Positions 1 to 5,521 of a DNA stretch of 5,978 nt are shown here, piece after piece. A program made the translations under genes and the position numbers. The notes below the pieces were generated by a model that worked only from the letters and a program-made list of their open reading frames with translations, did no database searches and was not told where the DNA came from. The first letter of the stretch is position 1, and the number at the start of each line of letters is the position of its first letter. The DNA lies in contig CAISYX010000386.1 in the NCBI GenBank assembly GCA_903889815.1, positions 1 through 5,978 on the forward strand, given 5' to 3'. Origin of the DNA: an uncultured Gammaproteobacteria bacterium. Its GTDB lineage: Bacteria; Pseudomonadota; Gammaproteobacteria; Pseudomonadales; Pseudohongiellaceae.

Positions 1-1
1 C

Positions 2-835
2 GCTCTGCAGGGCGTCGCCATGGAGATTGAAGACTGCGCATTCCCCTTGCTGCACGGCATCGTGCAGACCGACAAGCCGGACGTCGCGTTCAAGGACGCG
101 GATTACTGTCTGCTGGTAGGCGCACGTCCCCGCGGCCCGGGCATGGAGCGCAAAGATCTGCTGGAAGCCAATGCGGCCATTTTCTCGGTGCAGGGCAAGG
201 CCATCAATGATGTGGCCAGCCGCAATGTGAAAGTGCTGGTGGTCGGCAATCCGGCCAACACCAACGCGCTGATCGCCTTCCGCAATGCGCCAAGCCTGAA
301 TCCCGGGCAATTCACGGCGATGACCCGTCTGGACCACAACCGCGCCGTCGCGCAGCTGGCCAACAAGACTGGCAAGCATTCCACCGACGTGGCGGGTCTG
401 GCCATCTGGGGCAATCACTCTTCCACCCAGTATCCTGACGTTCACCACGCGACAGTGGCGGGCAAGAAGGCCACGGACCTGGTCGATCAGACCTGGCTGG
501 TATCCGACTTCATTCCTACCGTGCAGCAGCGCGGGGCAGCCATCATCAAGGCACGCGGCCTGTCCAGCGCAGCGTCTGCCGCGAACGCCGCCATCGAACA
601 CGTGCGCGACTGGGCGCTGGGCACCAACGGCAAAGTGGTCAGCATGGGCATTCACAGCGATGGCAGCTACGGCATCGCCAAGGGCCTGATCTATTCCTTC
701 CCGGTGACCTGTGCCAACGGTGAATACACCATCGTGCAGGGTCTGGCGATCAATGACTTCAGCCGCAATCTGATGCAGAAGACTGAGCAGGAGCTGACGG
801 AAGAAAGAGAAGCCGTCGCTGCGCTGCTGCCTTGA
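2..835 (+). CDS. mdh: Malate dehydrogenase, NAD-dependent, cytosolic type (5'-truncated)
   Basis: It catalyses reversible oxidation of malate to oxaloacetate with NAD in the cytoplasm, a TCA-cycle step. The frame is open from base 2, so the gene begins upstream. 277 residues are visible, and the family is usually about 325-330, so roughly 50 N-terminal residues with the Rossmann glycine motif are missing. Numbering from the first visible residue, the active-site loop GARPRGPGMERKDLL (40-54) carries the substrate arginines R44 and R50. NPANTN (83-88) carries the conserved Asn. TRLDHNRA (108-115) supplies catalytic D111 and substrate-binding R114. WGNHSSTQYPD (136-146) supplies the catalytic H139. 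These motifs mark the cytosolic MDH branch rather than the short mitochondrial/E. coli type or lactate dehydrogenase. The C-terminus appears intact, ending EAVAALLP. A terminator-like hairpin follows within 11 bp, suggesting that transcription ends here. The internal ATG at base 20 is not the start, because homology continues upstream of it. Confidence 0.96.
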   Translation, partial: ALQGVAMEIEDCAFPLLHGIVQTDKPDVAFKDADYCLLVGARPRGPGMERKDLLEANAAIFSVQGKAINDVASRNVKVLVVGNPANTNALIAFRNAPSLNPGQFTAMTRLDHNRAVAQLANKTGKHSTDVAGLAIWGNHSSTQYPDVHHATVAGKKATDLVDQTWLVSDFIPTVQQRGAAIIKARGLSSAASAANAAIEHVRDWALGTNGKVVSMGIHSDGSYGIAKGLIYSFPVTCANGEYTIVQGLAINDFSRNLMQKTEQELTEEREAVAALLP

Positions 836-845
836 CCGTCGTCTG

Positions 846-875
846 AACTGCCGGGCGCTGAGCGACCGGCAGTTT
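846..875 (+). terminator. Probable intrinsic terminator after mdh
   Basis: A perfect 9-bp GC-rich inverted repeat, AACTGCCGG (846-854) with CCGGCAGTT (866-874), encloses an 11-nt loop. Inside the loop, CGC/GCG (856-858, 862-864) could add three pairs past a G-A mismatch. The descending arm runs into TTT and then a mixed pyrimidine stretch (873-881), so the U-tract is weak. Its place 11 bp after the mdh stop and before the kinase gene fits a terminator, perhaps partly read through. Confidence 0.6.
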
Positions 876-904
876 CCGCTTCAACGCTACTGCCGTTGAC
901 GTTC

Positions 905-909
905 AGGAA
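905..909 (+). promoter_or_regulatory. Ribosome binding site for the sensor kinase gene
   Basis: AGGAA lies 10 nt before the ATG at 920. It supports that codon over the in-frame TTG at 896, which would add eight residues and has no purine-rich sequence at a suitable distance. Confidence 0.5.
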
Positions 910-919
910 CCCGCTCCCG

Positions 920-2011
920 ATGAGTGCCAGCAATCTCAGACCGAATCGCCATACGCAATTCTGGATACTGCAGTTGATCGGCTGGAGTGGCTGGGTACTG
1001 CTGCTGGTATTGCGCGATCTCAGCTTTGTGCCTGCTGAGTACATGGTCGAGCGCACTGGCGTCTTCATTCTCGACGCACTGGTGGGTGTGGTGCTCAGTA
1101 CCGCGCTGCGCAATGCTTACTCCTGTGCCTGGGACATGCGCGTTGGCATCCGCATTGCGACAGCGCTGCTTGGGTGTCTGCTGACTTCGCTGATCTGGCA
1201 GCCCATCAAGACGCTGATTACGGAAACCGAAGTGGGCAGCGTCGTGGATCTCACGGATTACGGACTGTCAAGTTTCATCGACGTACTGCCCTTCTCATAT
1301 TCGCTGCTGCTGTCGTGGAGCGTTTTGTACTTCTGCATCAAATATTACCAGCTGTTTCAGGTAGAGAAGGAAAAGAGTCTGCGCTCTGAAGCGCTGGCAC
1401 ATGAGGCGCAGCTGCGCATGCTGCGCTATCAGCTGAATCCGCACTTTCTCTTCAACACCTTGAATGCCATTTCCACGCTGGTGCTGCAACGCGAGACAGA
1501 GCTGGCCAATATTATGCTCACTCGCCTGAGCAAGTTTCTACGCTACTCACTCGACAATGATCCATTGGACCAGGTGCCCCTGGCATTTGAAATCGCCTCC
1601 GTAAAGCTCTATCTGGAAATCGAGAAGGTGCGCTTCGAGGAGCGCATGAGGATTGCATTGCACATCAGCCCCGAAGCGGAACGGGGGCTCGTGCCTGGCA
1701 TGCTGCTGCAGCCGCTGGTGGAGAACTCCATCAAGCATGCCATCGCGCGCAGTGAAGCGGGCGGCCTGGTGCAGATCACCGCAAACGTGGACAAAGGTCG
1801 CTTGACCATCCTTGTGGAAGATGACGGGCCCGGCATTGAGAATCCGGAAGTGCTCTTGCATGGCAACTCAGCGAGCACATCGGGCGTTGGTCTCAAAAAC
1901 ATACACAATCGTCTCAAGGAAATTTATGGTGCGCGACACGTCCTTACTTTTTCGTCACGCGCGCCCACGGGTTGCAAGGTAACGGTTGAAATTCCCTATG
2001 AAACAGATTGA
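920..2011 (+). CDS. Membrane sensor histidine kinase, LytS/AlgZ (His_kinase) family
   Basis: A 363-residue inner-membrane histidine kinase that should autophosphorylate and pass phosphate to the regulator encoded immediately downstream. The N-terminal part has about four hydrophobic segments (roughly residues 14-31, 47-63, 76-93 and 119-140). No recognisable PAS, GAF or large periplasmic sensor domain is present. A charged linker (about 147-168) leads to the family H-box LRYQLNPHFLFNTLNA, with phosphoacceptor H175. The ATPase part has the N-box LLQPLVENSIKHAI (N269), the G1 box EDDGPGI (300-306) and the G2 box GVGLKNIHNRL (322-332). The NPHFLFN type of H-box and the lack of a classical HisKA dimerisation domain place it in the LytS/YehU/AlgZ group. 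The start at ATG 920 is chosen for its Shine-Dalgarno-like AGGAA. Its 3' end overlaps the regulator gene by 14 bp, so the two are co-transcribed and probably translationally coupled. The signal is unknown. Confidence 0.93.
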   Translation: MSASNLRPNRHTQFWILQLIGWSGWVLLLVLRDLSFVPAEYMVERTGVFILDALVGVVLSTALRNAYSCAWDMRVGIRIATALLGCLLTSLIWQPIKTLITETEVGSVVDLTDYGLSSFIDVLPFSYSLLLSWSVLYFCIKYYQLFQVEKEKSLRSEALAHEAQLRMLRYQLNPHFLFNTLNAISTLVLQRETELANIMLTRLSKFLRYSLDNDPLDQVPLAFEIASVKLYLEIEKVRFEERMRIALHISPEAERGLVPGMLLQPLVENSIKHAIARSEAGGLVQITANVDKGRLTILVEDDGPGIENPEVLLHGNSASTSGVGLKNIHNRLKEIYGARHVLTFSSRAPTGCKVTVEIPYETD

Positions 2012-2819
2012 AAGCAGCCGGACGATTCGAGCGATCGTTGTAGATGATGAATCGCTCGCCCGCAGCGGCCTGTGCATGCGCCTCGAGAAGTACCCGCAGA
2101 TTCAGGTAGTGCAATCCTGTCAGAACGGCAAGGAGGCGCTGGTGGCCATTGCCGAGCTTGCGCCAGACCTGGTGTTTCTGGATATTCAGATGCCCGGCTT
2201 CACGGGGTTCGACGTAGTGAAAAGACTCCAGCAGGACAATATGCCTGCCATCGTGTTCGTGACCGCTTACGATGCATTTGCCGTGGATGCCTTCACGGCG
2301 AATGCAGTGGATTATCTGCTGAAGCCTGTGGAGGATGACCGGCTCGAAAACACCATCACCAAGGTAACGGAGCATGTGTCACGCAAAGAGGCGGCGATGG
2401 AGAAGCAGCGCCTTCTGGATATCGTGATCAAGCTGACAGGCAAATCCAGCAGCGCCATCAACCAGCTGCTGCAGAGTGTCGGCGAGAATTCTCAGTACTC
2501 CGATCGCATCGCGATAAAGGATGGGTCGTCCACCACGTTCGTGCCGGTGAAGGACATCGACTGGGTGGATGCAGCCGGCGACTACATGTGCGTGCACGTC
2601 AATGGCCAGACCCATATCATGCGCACCACCATGAAAGAGCTGGAGGCGCAGCTTGACCCGAACATCTTCCAGCGGGTGCACCGTTCCACCATCGTGAATC
2701 TGCACCGCGTCGAGAAAGTGTCCTCCCACATCAATGGCGAATTTCATCTGACACTCAGCAATGGCTCGTCGTTGAAGATGAGTCGCTCCTACAAGGACAA
2801 GGTGAAGCGCTTCTTCTGA
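1998..2819 (+). CDS. Response regulator, receiver plus LytTR DNA-binding domain (LytT/AlgR type)
   Basis: A 273-residue cytoplasmic transcription factor partnered with the upstream kinase. The receiver domain (about residues 10-125) has the acidic pair D16/D17, phosphoacceptor D62 in FLDIQMPG, the switch residue T89 in VTAYD, and K109 in YLLKPVE. The C-terminal LytTR domain (about 168-273) begins DRIAIKDG, contains WVDAAGDYMCVHV and ends in the typical FQRVHRSTIVNL...SYKDKVKRFF pattern. LytTR proteins bind DNA mainly through beta strands rather than a helix-turn-helix. The ATG at 1998 lies inside the end of the kinase gene with no good Shine-Dalgarno at proper distance, which suggests translational coupling. 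The in-frame TTG at 1986 is a weaker alternative. No target can be assigned: relatives control cell-wall, alginate/pili or nutrient-transport genes, but none of these is nearby. Confidence 0.93.
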   Translation: MKQIESSRTIRAIVVDDESLARSGLCMRLEKYPQIQVVQSCQNGKEALVAIAELAPDLVFLDIQMPGFTGFDVVKRLQQDNMPAIVFVTAYDAFAVDAFTANAVDYLLKPVEDDRLENTITKVTEHVSRKEAAMEKQRLLDIVIKLTGKSSSAINQLLQSVGENSQYSDRIAIKDGSSTTFVPVKDIDWVDAAGDYMCVHVNGQTHIMRTTMKELEAQLDPNIFQRVHRSTIVNLHRVEKVSSHINGEFHLTLSNGSSLKMSRSYKDKVKRFF

Positions 2820-2822
2820 GCG

Positions 2823-2858
2823 ACATTCCCTGCCATCAGCGCACTGAGTCGGGAATGT
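2823..2858. terminator. Possible bidirectional terminator at a convergent junction
   Basis: ACATTCCC (2823-2830) and GGGAATGT (2851-2858) form a perfect 8-bp inverted repeat. A smaller TCAG/CTGA stem (2836-2839, 2844-2847) nests in the 20-nt loop. It begins 3 bp after the response regulator stop and spans the last codons of the convergent Lrp-like gene. Neither strand has a T-run after the stem, so termination by the classical mechanism is doubtful. Confidence 0.35.
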
Positions 2859-3315
2859 GATTCAGGGGCAGTTCCGTGGTGTCGATCACCTTGCGCATGA
2901 TGAAGCTGGAATGCACATCCGCGACGCCTTCGATGCGGGTAATTCTGTTCAGCAGAAACTCGTGATAGACCTCCATGTCCGGCACAACCACCTTCAACTG
3001 ATAGTCGGCCGACTGGCCGGTGATCAGCAGGCATTCCGTCACCTCGGGCAACTTGCGCACTTCTGCTTCGAAGTGTTCGAAACGGTCCGGGGTATGTCGG
3101 TCCATGCTGATTTGTACGAGGGCGTTGAGTTTCAAGCCTAGCTTTGAGGCGTTCAGAAGAATGGCGTGGCGCTCGATGACGCCTTCATCTTCCAGGTGCT
3201 TGACGCGGCGTGCGCAGGGCGTGGCAGACAGACCGACGCGCTCGGCCAGTTCCGCATTCGTGAGCCGGCCGTTGCTTTGCAGTTCGCGCAGGATGCGTTT
3301 GTCGAGCTTGTCCAT
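2836..3315 (-). CDS. Lrp/AsnC-family transcriptional regulator (Lrp-like)
   Basis: A 159-residue cytoplasmic DNA-binding protein, close to the usual size (E. coli Lrp is 164). The N-terminal helix-turn-helix domain begins MDKLDKRILRELQ and reads LTNAELAERVGLSATPCARRVKHLE (18-42), including the SxTPC recognition-helix start typical of Lrp. The C-terminal RAM domain (about 66-145) mediates oligomerisation and amino-acid binding. It contains the VVVPDMEVYHEFL stretch that resembles Lrp. The start is well supported by AGGAG (3323-3327, minus strand) 7 nt before the ATG. The gene is divergent from leuA across an AT-rich spacer, and Lrp-family regulators usually control themselves and an adjacent divergent gene, so leuA is the natural candidate target (inference). 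It converges on the response regulator gene, with 16 bp between the stop codons. The symbol lrp is tempting, but global Lrp function cannot be told from a local AsnC-type regulator here. Confidence 0.93.
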   Translation of the reverse strand: MDKLDKRILRELQSNGRLTNAELAERVGLSATPCARRVKHLEDEGVIERHAILLNASKLGLKLNALVQISMDRHTPDRFEHFEAEVRKLPEVTECLLITGQSADYQLKVVVPDMEVYHEFLLNRITRIEGVADVHSSFIMRKVIDTTELPLNHIPDSVR

Positions 3316-3322
3316 GCCGATA

Positions 3323-3327
3323 CTCCT
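3323..3327 (-). promoter_or_regulatory. Strong Shine-Dalgarno for the Lrp-like gene
   Basis: Reading the minus strand, AGGAG sits 7 nt upstream of the ATG (3315-3313). It is the strongest ribosome binding site in the window and fixes the start. Confidence 0.75.
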
Positions 3328-3355
3328 CGAGTATTTCGAAAGTGAAGCCTGCCTT

Positions 3356-3444
3356 CAATTCTACTATATATGGAAGAAAACACTAATTAATATAAAGTTA
3401 TTAGATAAAAAGTAATGTATTAATGGTATTTAATGGGTAAATAG
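3356..3444. promoter_or_regulatory. AT-rich divergent control region between the Lrp-like gene and leuA
   Basis: Bases 3361-3420 contain only 11 G or C (18%), far below the flanking genes. Both divergent promoters must lie in or near this spacer. Possible -10 elements are TATAAA (3391-3396) and TTTAAT (3429-3434) toward leuA, and TAGAAT (3362-3357, minus strand) toward the regulator. None has a good -35, so no promoter is called exactly. An imperfect 22-bp dyad has outer arms CTAAT (3383-3387) and ATTAG (3400-3404). TAATG occurs three times (3413, 3421 and 3431). AT-rich dyads of this general kind are typical Lrp-family operators, so this is the likely binding region for the adjacent regulator, by inference. 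Confidence 0.55.
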
Positions 3445-3506
3445 CGGTGGATTCACTCCGGCGCCATGACTATTCTATGCTCCATCGAAACCCGCAGATT
3501 CCCGTT

Positions 3507-3510
3507 GGAG
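3507..3510 (+). promoter_or_regulatory. Ribosome binding site deciding the leuA start
   Basis: GGAG lies 6 nt before the ATG at 3517. The in-frame ATG at 3466 has no Shine-Dalgarno upstream and would add 17 residues that do not resemble the family's N-terminus, so 3517 is preferred. Confidence 0.65.
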
Positions 3511-3516
3511 AGCAGC

Positions 3517-5193
3517 ATGTACGATCACCGCAAATACCTTCCTGTCCGGCCCATCGCGATCCCCGATCGCACCTGGCCGGACAAGGTCATCACCAAGGCG
3601 CCGCGCTGGTGCAGTGTGGATCTGCGCGATGGCAACCAGGCACTGATCGAGCCCATGTCGGTCATGCAGAAGAAGGTCATGTTCGACCTTCTGGTAGAGG
3701 TGGGCTTCAAGGAGATCGAGATCGGCTTCCCTGCCGCTTCGCAGCCGGACTTCGACTTCGTGCGCAGCCTGGTGGTGGACAAGCGCATCCCGGATGACGT
3801 GACGGTGCAGGTACTGACGCAGGCGCGTCCGGAGCTGATCCAGCGCACCTTCGAGTCTCTCAAGGGTGTGAAGAAAGCGATTCTGCACGTGTACAACTCT
3901 ACCTCGGTGGTGCAGCGCGAGAAGGTCTTCAAGCTGGACAAGGCCGGCATCAAGGCCATTGCCGTGAATGGTGCAAAGGAAGTGAAGCGCTGCGCCGACC
4001 TGGCGCCTGAGACGAAGTGGACATTCCAGTACTCGCCCGAGAGTTTCACGGGTACGGAGCCTGAATTCGCCGTGGAAGTCTGCAATGCCGTGGCAGAAGC
4101 ATGGCAGCCGACGCCGCAGAACAAGGTCATTTTCAATCTGCCCTCCACCGTGGAGATGGCAACACCCAATGTATATGCCGATCAGATCGAGTGGTTCTGC
4201 CGGCATGTGAACAATCGCGACTCGGTGGTCGTGAGCCTGCATACCCACAACGACCGCGGTTGTGCAGTGGCGGCCGCCGAACTGGCCGTCATGGCCGGCG
4301 CGGACCGCGTCGAGGGCACCTTGCTGGGCAACGGCGAGCGCACAGGCAACATGGACATCGTGGTGATGGCGATGAATTTGTACAGCCAGGGCATCAACCC
4401 TGAGCTGGACCTCCGGGATATGGACAAGATCGTGACTGTGGTCAAAAGCTGCACTCAGATTGATGTACACCCCAGGCAGCCTTACTCAGGCGATCTGGTG
4501 TTCACCGCGTTCTCCGGCAGCCACCAGGACGCTATCAAGAAGTGTCTCGACCTCTATGAAGAGGGCAGTACCTGGGAGATCGCCTATCTGCCGATAGACC
4601 CACGCGATCTCGGACGCACCTATCAGGACGTCATCCGGGTCAACAGCCAGTCGGGCAAGGGCGGCGTAGCCTATGTGCTGGCCAGCAAGTTCGGCTTTCA
4701 ACTGCCGCGCTGGCTGCAGATCGAGTTCAGCCGCGTGGTGCAGAAACGTGCTGAGGACACCGGGCAGGAAATCTCCCCGGATACCATCTGGTCGCTGTTC
4801 CGCGAGCATTACCTGAGTGAAGCACAGCCTGTGCGGCTGGACGGGTTCAGTATGCAGCGCGCCAACGAAAACGGGCGCGAATCCTTTGCAGCAGGCATCC
4901 GCTGCTTCGATGAATATCTTGAAGTCAAAGGCGAAGGTGATGGCGTGCTGGATGCTTTCGTGGAAGCGCTGAAGAAGGCCACGGGTGTTGACTTCGAGAT
5001 CATGGAGTACGGTGAGCATGCTCTGGGGCAGGGTGCTGATGCAGAAGCGGTCACGTATATCCAGCTCAAGTGCGATGCCACGCGCTACACAGGGGTGGCC
5101 ATCAGCCGCGACATCGTGTCCTCGTCCCTGAACGCCCTGCTGCGCGCAGCCAGCCAGCTGATCAGCGAGAGCCAGGCCCGCCGGGTGGCGTGA
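3517..5193 (+). CDS. leuA: 2-isopropylmalate synthase (long Pseudomonas/yeast-type LeuA)
   Basis: It condenses acetyl-CoA with 2-ketoisovalerate to 2-isopropylmalate, the first committed step of leucine biosynthesis, in the cytoplasm. At 558 residues it matches the long LeuA form of pseudomonads (about 556-560) rather than the roughly 520-residue E. coli form. The N-terminal PDRTWP (16-21) and WCSVDLRDGNQALIEPM lead into the TIM-barrel catalytic domain, where R37 and metal ligand D38 lie. HTHND supplies metal ligands H242 and H244, and GNGERTGN supplies N278. FSGSHQDAIKK (H336) and RVNSQSGKGG belong to the linking subdomains. About residues 430-558 form the LeuA dimer/regulatory domain, which normally binds leucine for feedback inhibition. 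The gene is monocistronic here: no other leu genes follow, and a palindromic element begins 6 bp after the stop. The divergent Lrp-like gene suggests transcriptional control by amino acid supply. No leucine-rich leader peptide is seen upstream. Confidence 0.97.
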   Translation: MYDHRKYLPVRPIAIPDRTWPDKVITKAPRWCSVDLRDGNQALIEPMSVMQKKVMFDLLVEVGFKEIEIGFPAASQPDFDFVRSLVVDKRIPDDVTVQVLTQARPELIQRTFESLKGVKKAILHVYNSTSVVQREKVFKLDKAGIKAIAVNGAKEVKRCADLAPETKWTFQYSPESFTGTEPEFAVEVCNAVAEAWQPTPQNKVIFNLPSTVEMATPNVYADQIEWFCRHVNNRDSVVVSLHTHNDRGCAVAAAELAVMAGADRVEGTLLGNGERTGNMDIVVMAMNLYSQGINPELDLRDMDKIVTVVKSCTQIDVHPRQPYSGDLVFTAFSGSHQDAIKKCLDLYEEGSTWEIAYLPIDPRDLGRTYQDVIRVNSQSGKGGVAYVLASKFGFQLPRWLQIEFSRVVQKRAEDTGQEISPDTIWSLFREHYLSEAQPVRLDGFSMQRANENGRESFAAGIRCFDEYLEVKGEGDGVLDAFVEALKKATGVDFEIMEYGEHALGQGADAEAVTYIQLKCDATRYTGVAISRDIVSSSLNALLRAASQLISESQARRVA

Positions 5194-5198
5194 CGTTT
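5194..5198. repeat. Left flanking direct repeat CGTTT (possible target-site duplication)
   Basis: CGTTT immediately precedes the palindromic element and is repeated exactly at its other edge (5321-5325). It begins directly after the leuA stop codon. Matching 5-bp flanks at both exact borders would be expected by chance about once in a thousand, so a target-site duplication is plausible but not proved. Confidence 0.45.
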
Positions 5199-5320
5199 AA
5201 GGTATCGCCGGGAGGGCATGGCATGTCAGGACACGCCACAAGTACGTCCCTGTAGGCTCGGCTGCCGCCATCCCTGGCGGCAGACGGTCCTGACACGCCA
5301 CGCCCTCCCGTCGATACTTG
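5199..5320. mobile_element. Palindromic MITE-like or REP-like intergenic element, 122 bp
   Basis: Two ungapped 33-bp arms (5200-5232 and 5287-5319) are inverted copies of each other. 29 of 33 positions are Watson-Crick complementary, one more is a G-U pair in the + transcript, and three mismatch. The 54-bp centre holds a perfect 9-bp stem, CTGCCGCCA (5262-5270) with TGGCGGCAG (5275-5283), closed by a TCCC loop. A 10-bp direct repeat, GACACGCCAC, occurs at 5230-5239 and 5292-5301. There is no credible coding sequence and no transposase. Size, symmetry and the flanking CGTTT repeats fit a non-autonomous miniature element or a dispersed palindromic repeat comparable in size to ERIC, though the sequence is not ERIC. 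Transcribed from leuA, it would form a long hairpin at the mRNA 3' end that could stabilise or help end the message, although no U-tract follows. Confidence 0.65.
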
Positions 5321-5325
5321 CGTTT
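5321..5325. repeat. Right flanking direct repeat CGTTT (possible target-site duplication)
   Basis: This is an exact match to 5194-5198, lying on the other border of the palindromic element. Confidence 0.45.
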
Positions 5326-5401
5326 CGCGCCACCGAACGGCTGCGCTCCCGGCGCTGCAGAACACAGAATCTTCCTCTCCCTCAAACTATCTTCCCCCGT
5401 G

Positions 5402-5428
5402 TTGCGACTATTCGCGTAAACACATTAT
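5402..5428 (+). promoter_or_regulatory. Weak candidate promoter for the ECF sigma gene
   Basis: TTGCGA (5402-5407) and CATTAT (5423-5428) each match the housekeeping -35 and -10 consensus at four of six positions, with a short 15-bp spacer. It lies about 95 bp before the sigma start, in the least GC-rich part of the spacer. No ECF-type autoregulatory promoter was recognised. Confidence 0.22.
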
Positions 5429-5483
5429 CCTTGGGATTCTTTTCATCGCAGACCTCGCCGGCACGCTCATCCTGCCCGGTCGA

Positions 5484-5501
5484 TGTCACTGCCTGTCACT
5501 G
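5484..5501. repeat. Tandem direct repeat TGTCACTG, 10-bp period
   Basis: TGTCACTG occurs at 5484-5491 and again at 5494-5501, with 2 bp between copies. A partial third unit TGTC (5500-5503) overlaps the end. The copies are one helical turn apart and lie about 20 bp before the preferred sigma start, a position suited to a regulator-binding site. This could also be chance. Confidence 0.4.
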
Positions 5502-5521
5502 TCTCCCCGGGGCCTTGTCGT

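Larger units (their letters stand above)
5326..5521. other. Noncoding spacer upstream of the ECF sigma gene
   Basis: No credible gene is seen on either strand. The left part is GC-rich. It is followed by a pyrimidine run (5370-5383) and a second one (5390-5398), then a less GC-rich stretch around 5400-5450 where a promoter would be expected. A short direct repeat (5484-5501) lies just before the sigma gene. Confidence 0.5.

Noticed and set aside
896..919. TTG start for the kinase at 896, and TTGACG there as a -35 element
   Set aside because: No ribosome binding site precedes the TTG. As a -35, its matching -10 would fall on the ATG at 920 and has no consensus. The nearby paired GTT motifs are too close together for a LytTR direct-repeat site.
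3466..3516. LeuA N-terminal extension, or a leucine leader peptide, beginning at ATG 3466
   Set aside because: The stretch is in frame with leuA, with no stop codon and no run of Leu codons, and it lacks a Shine-Dalgarno. No attenuator-like hairpin plus T-run follows. GGAG before 3517 fits the family N-terminus.
3475..4470. Long 331-codon open frame on the minus strand within leuA
   Set aside because: It is a shadow of leuA codon structure: low-complexity composition rich in His, Leu, Arg and Asp, no recognisable motifs, and complete overlap with a clearly conserved gene.
5341..5363. Possible extra hairpin around CTGCGC...GCGCTGCAG right of the palindromic element
   Set aside because: Only about four bases pair cleanly (GCGC) and no T-run follows, so it is not distinguishable from chance in GC-rich DNA.
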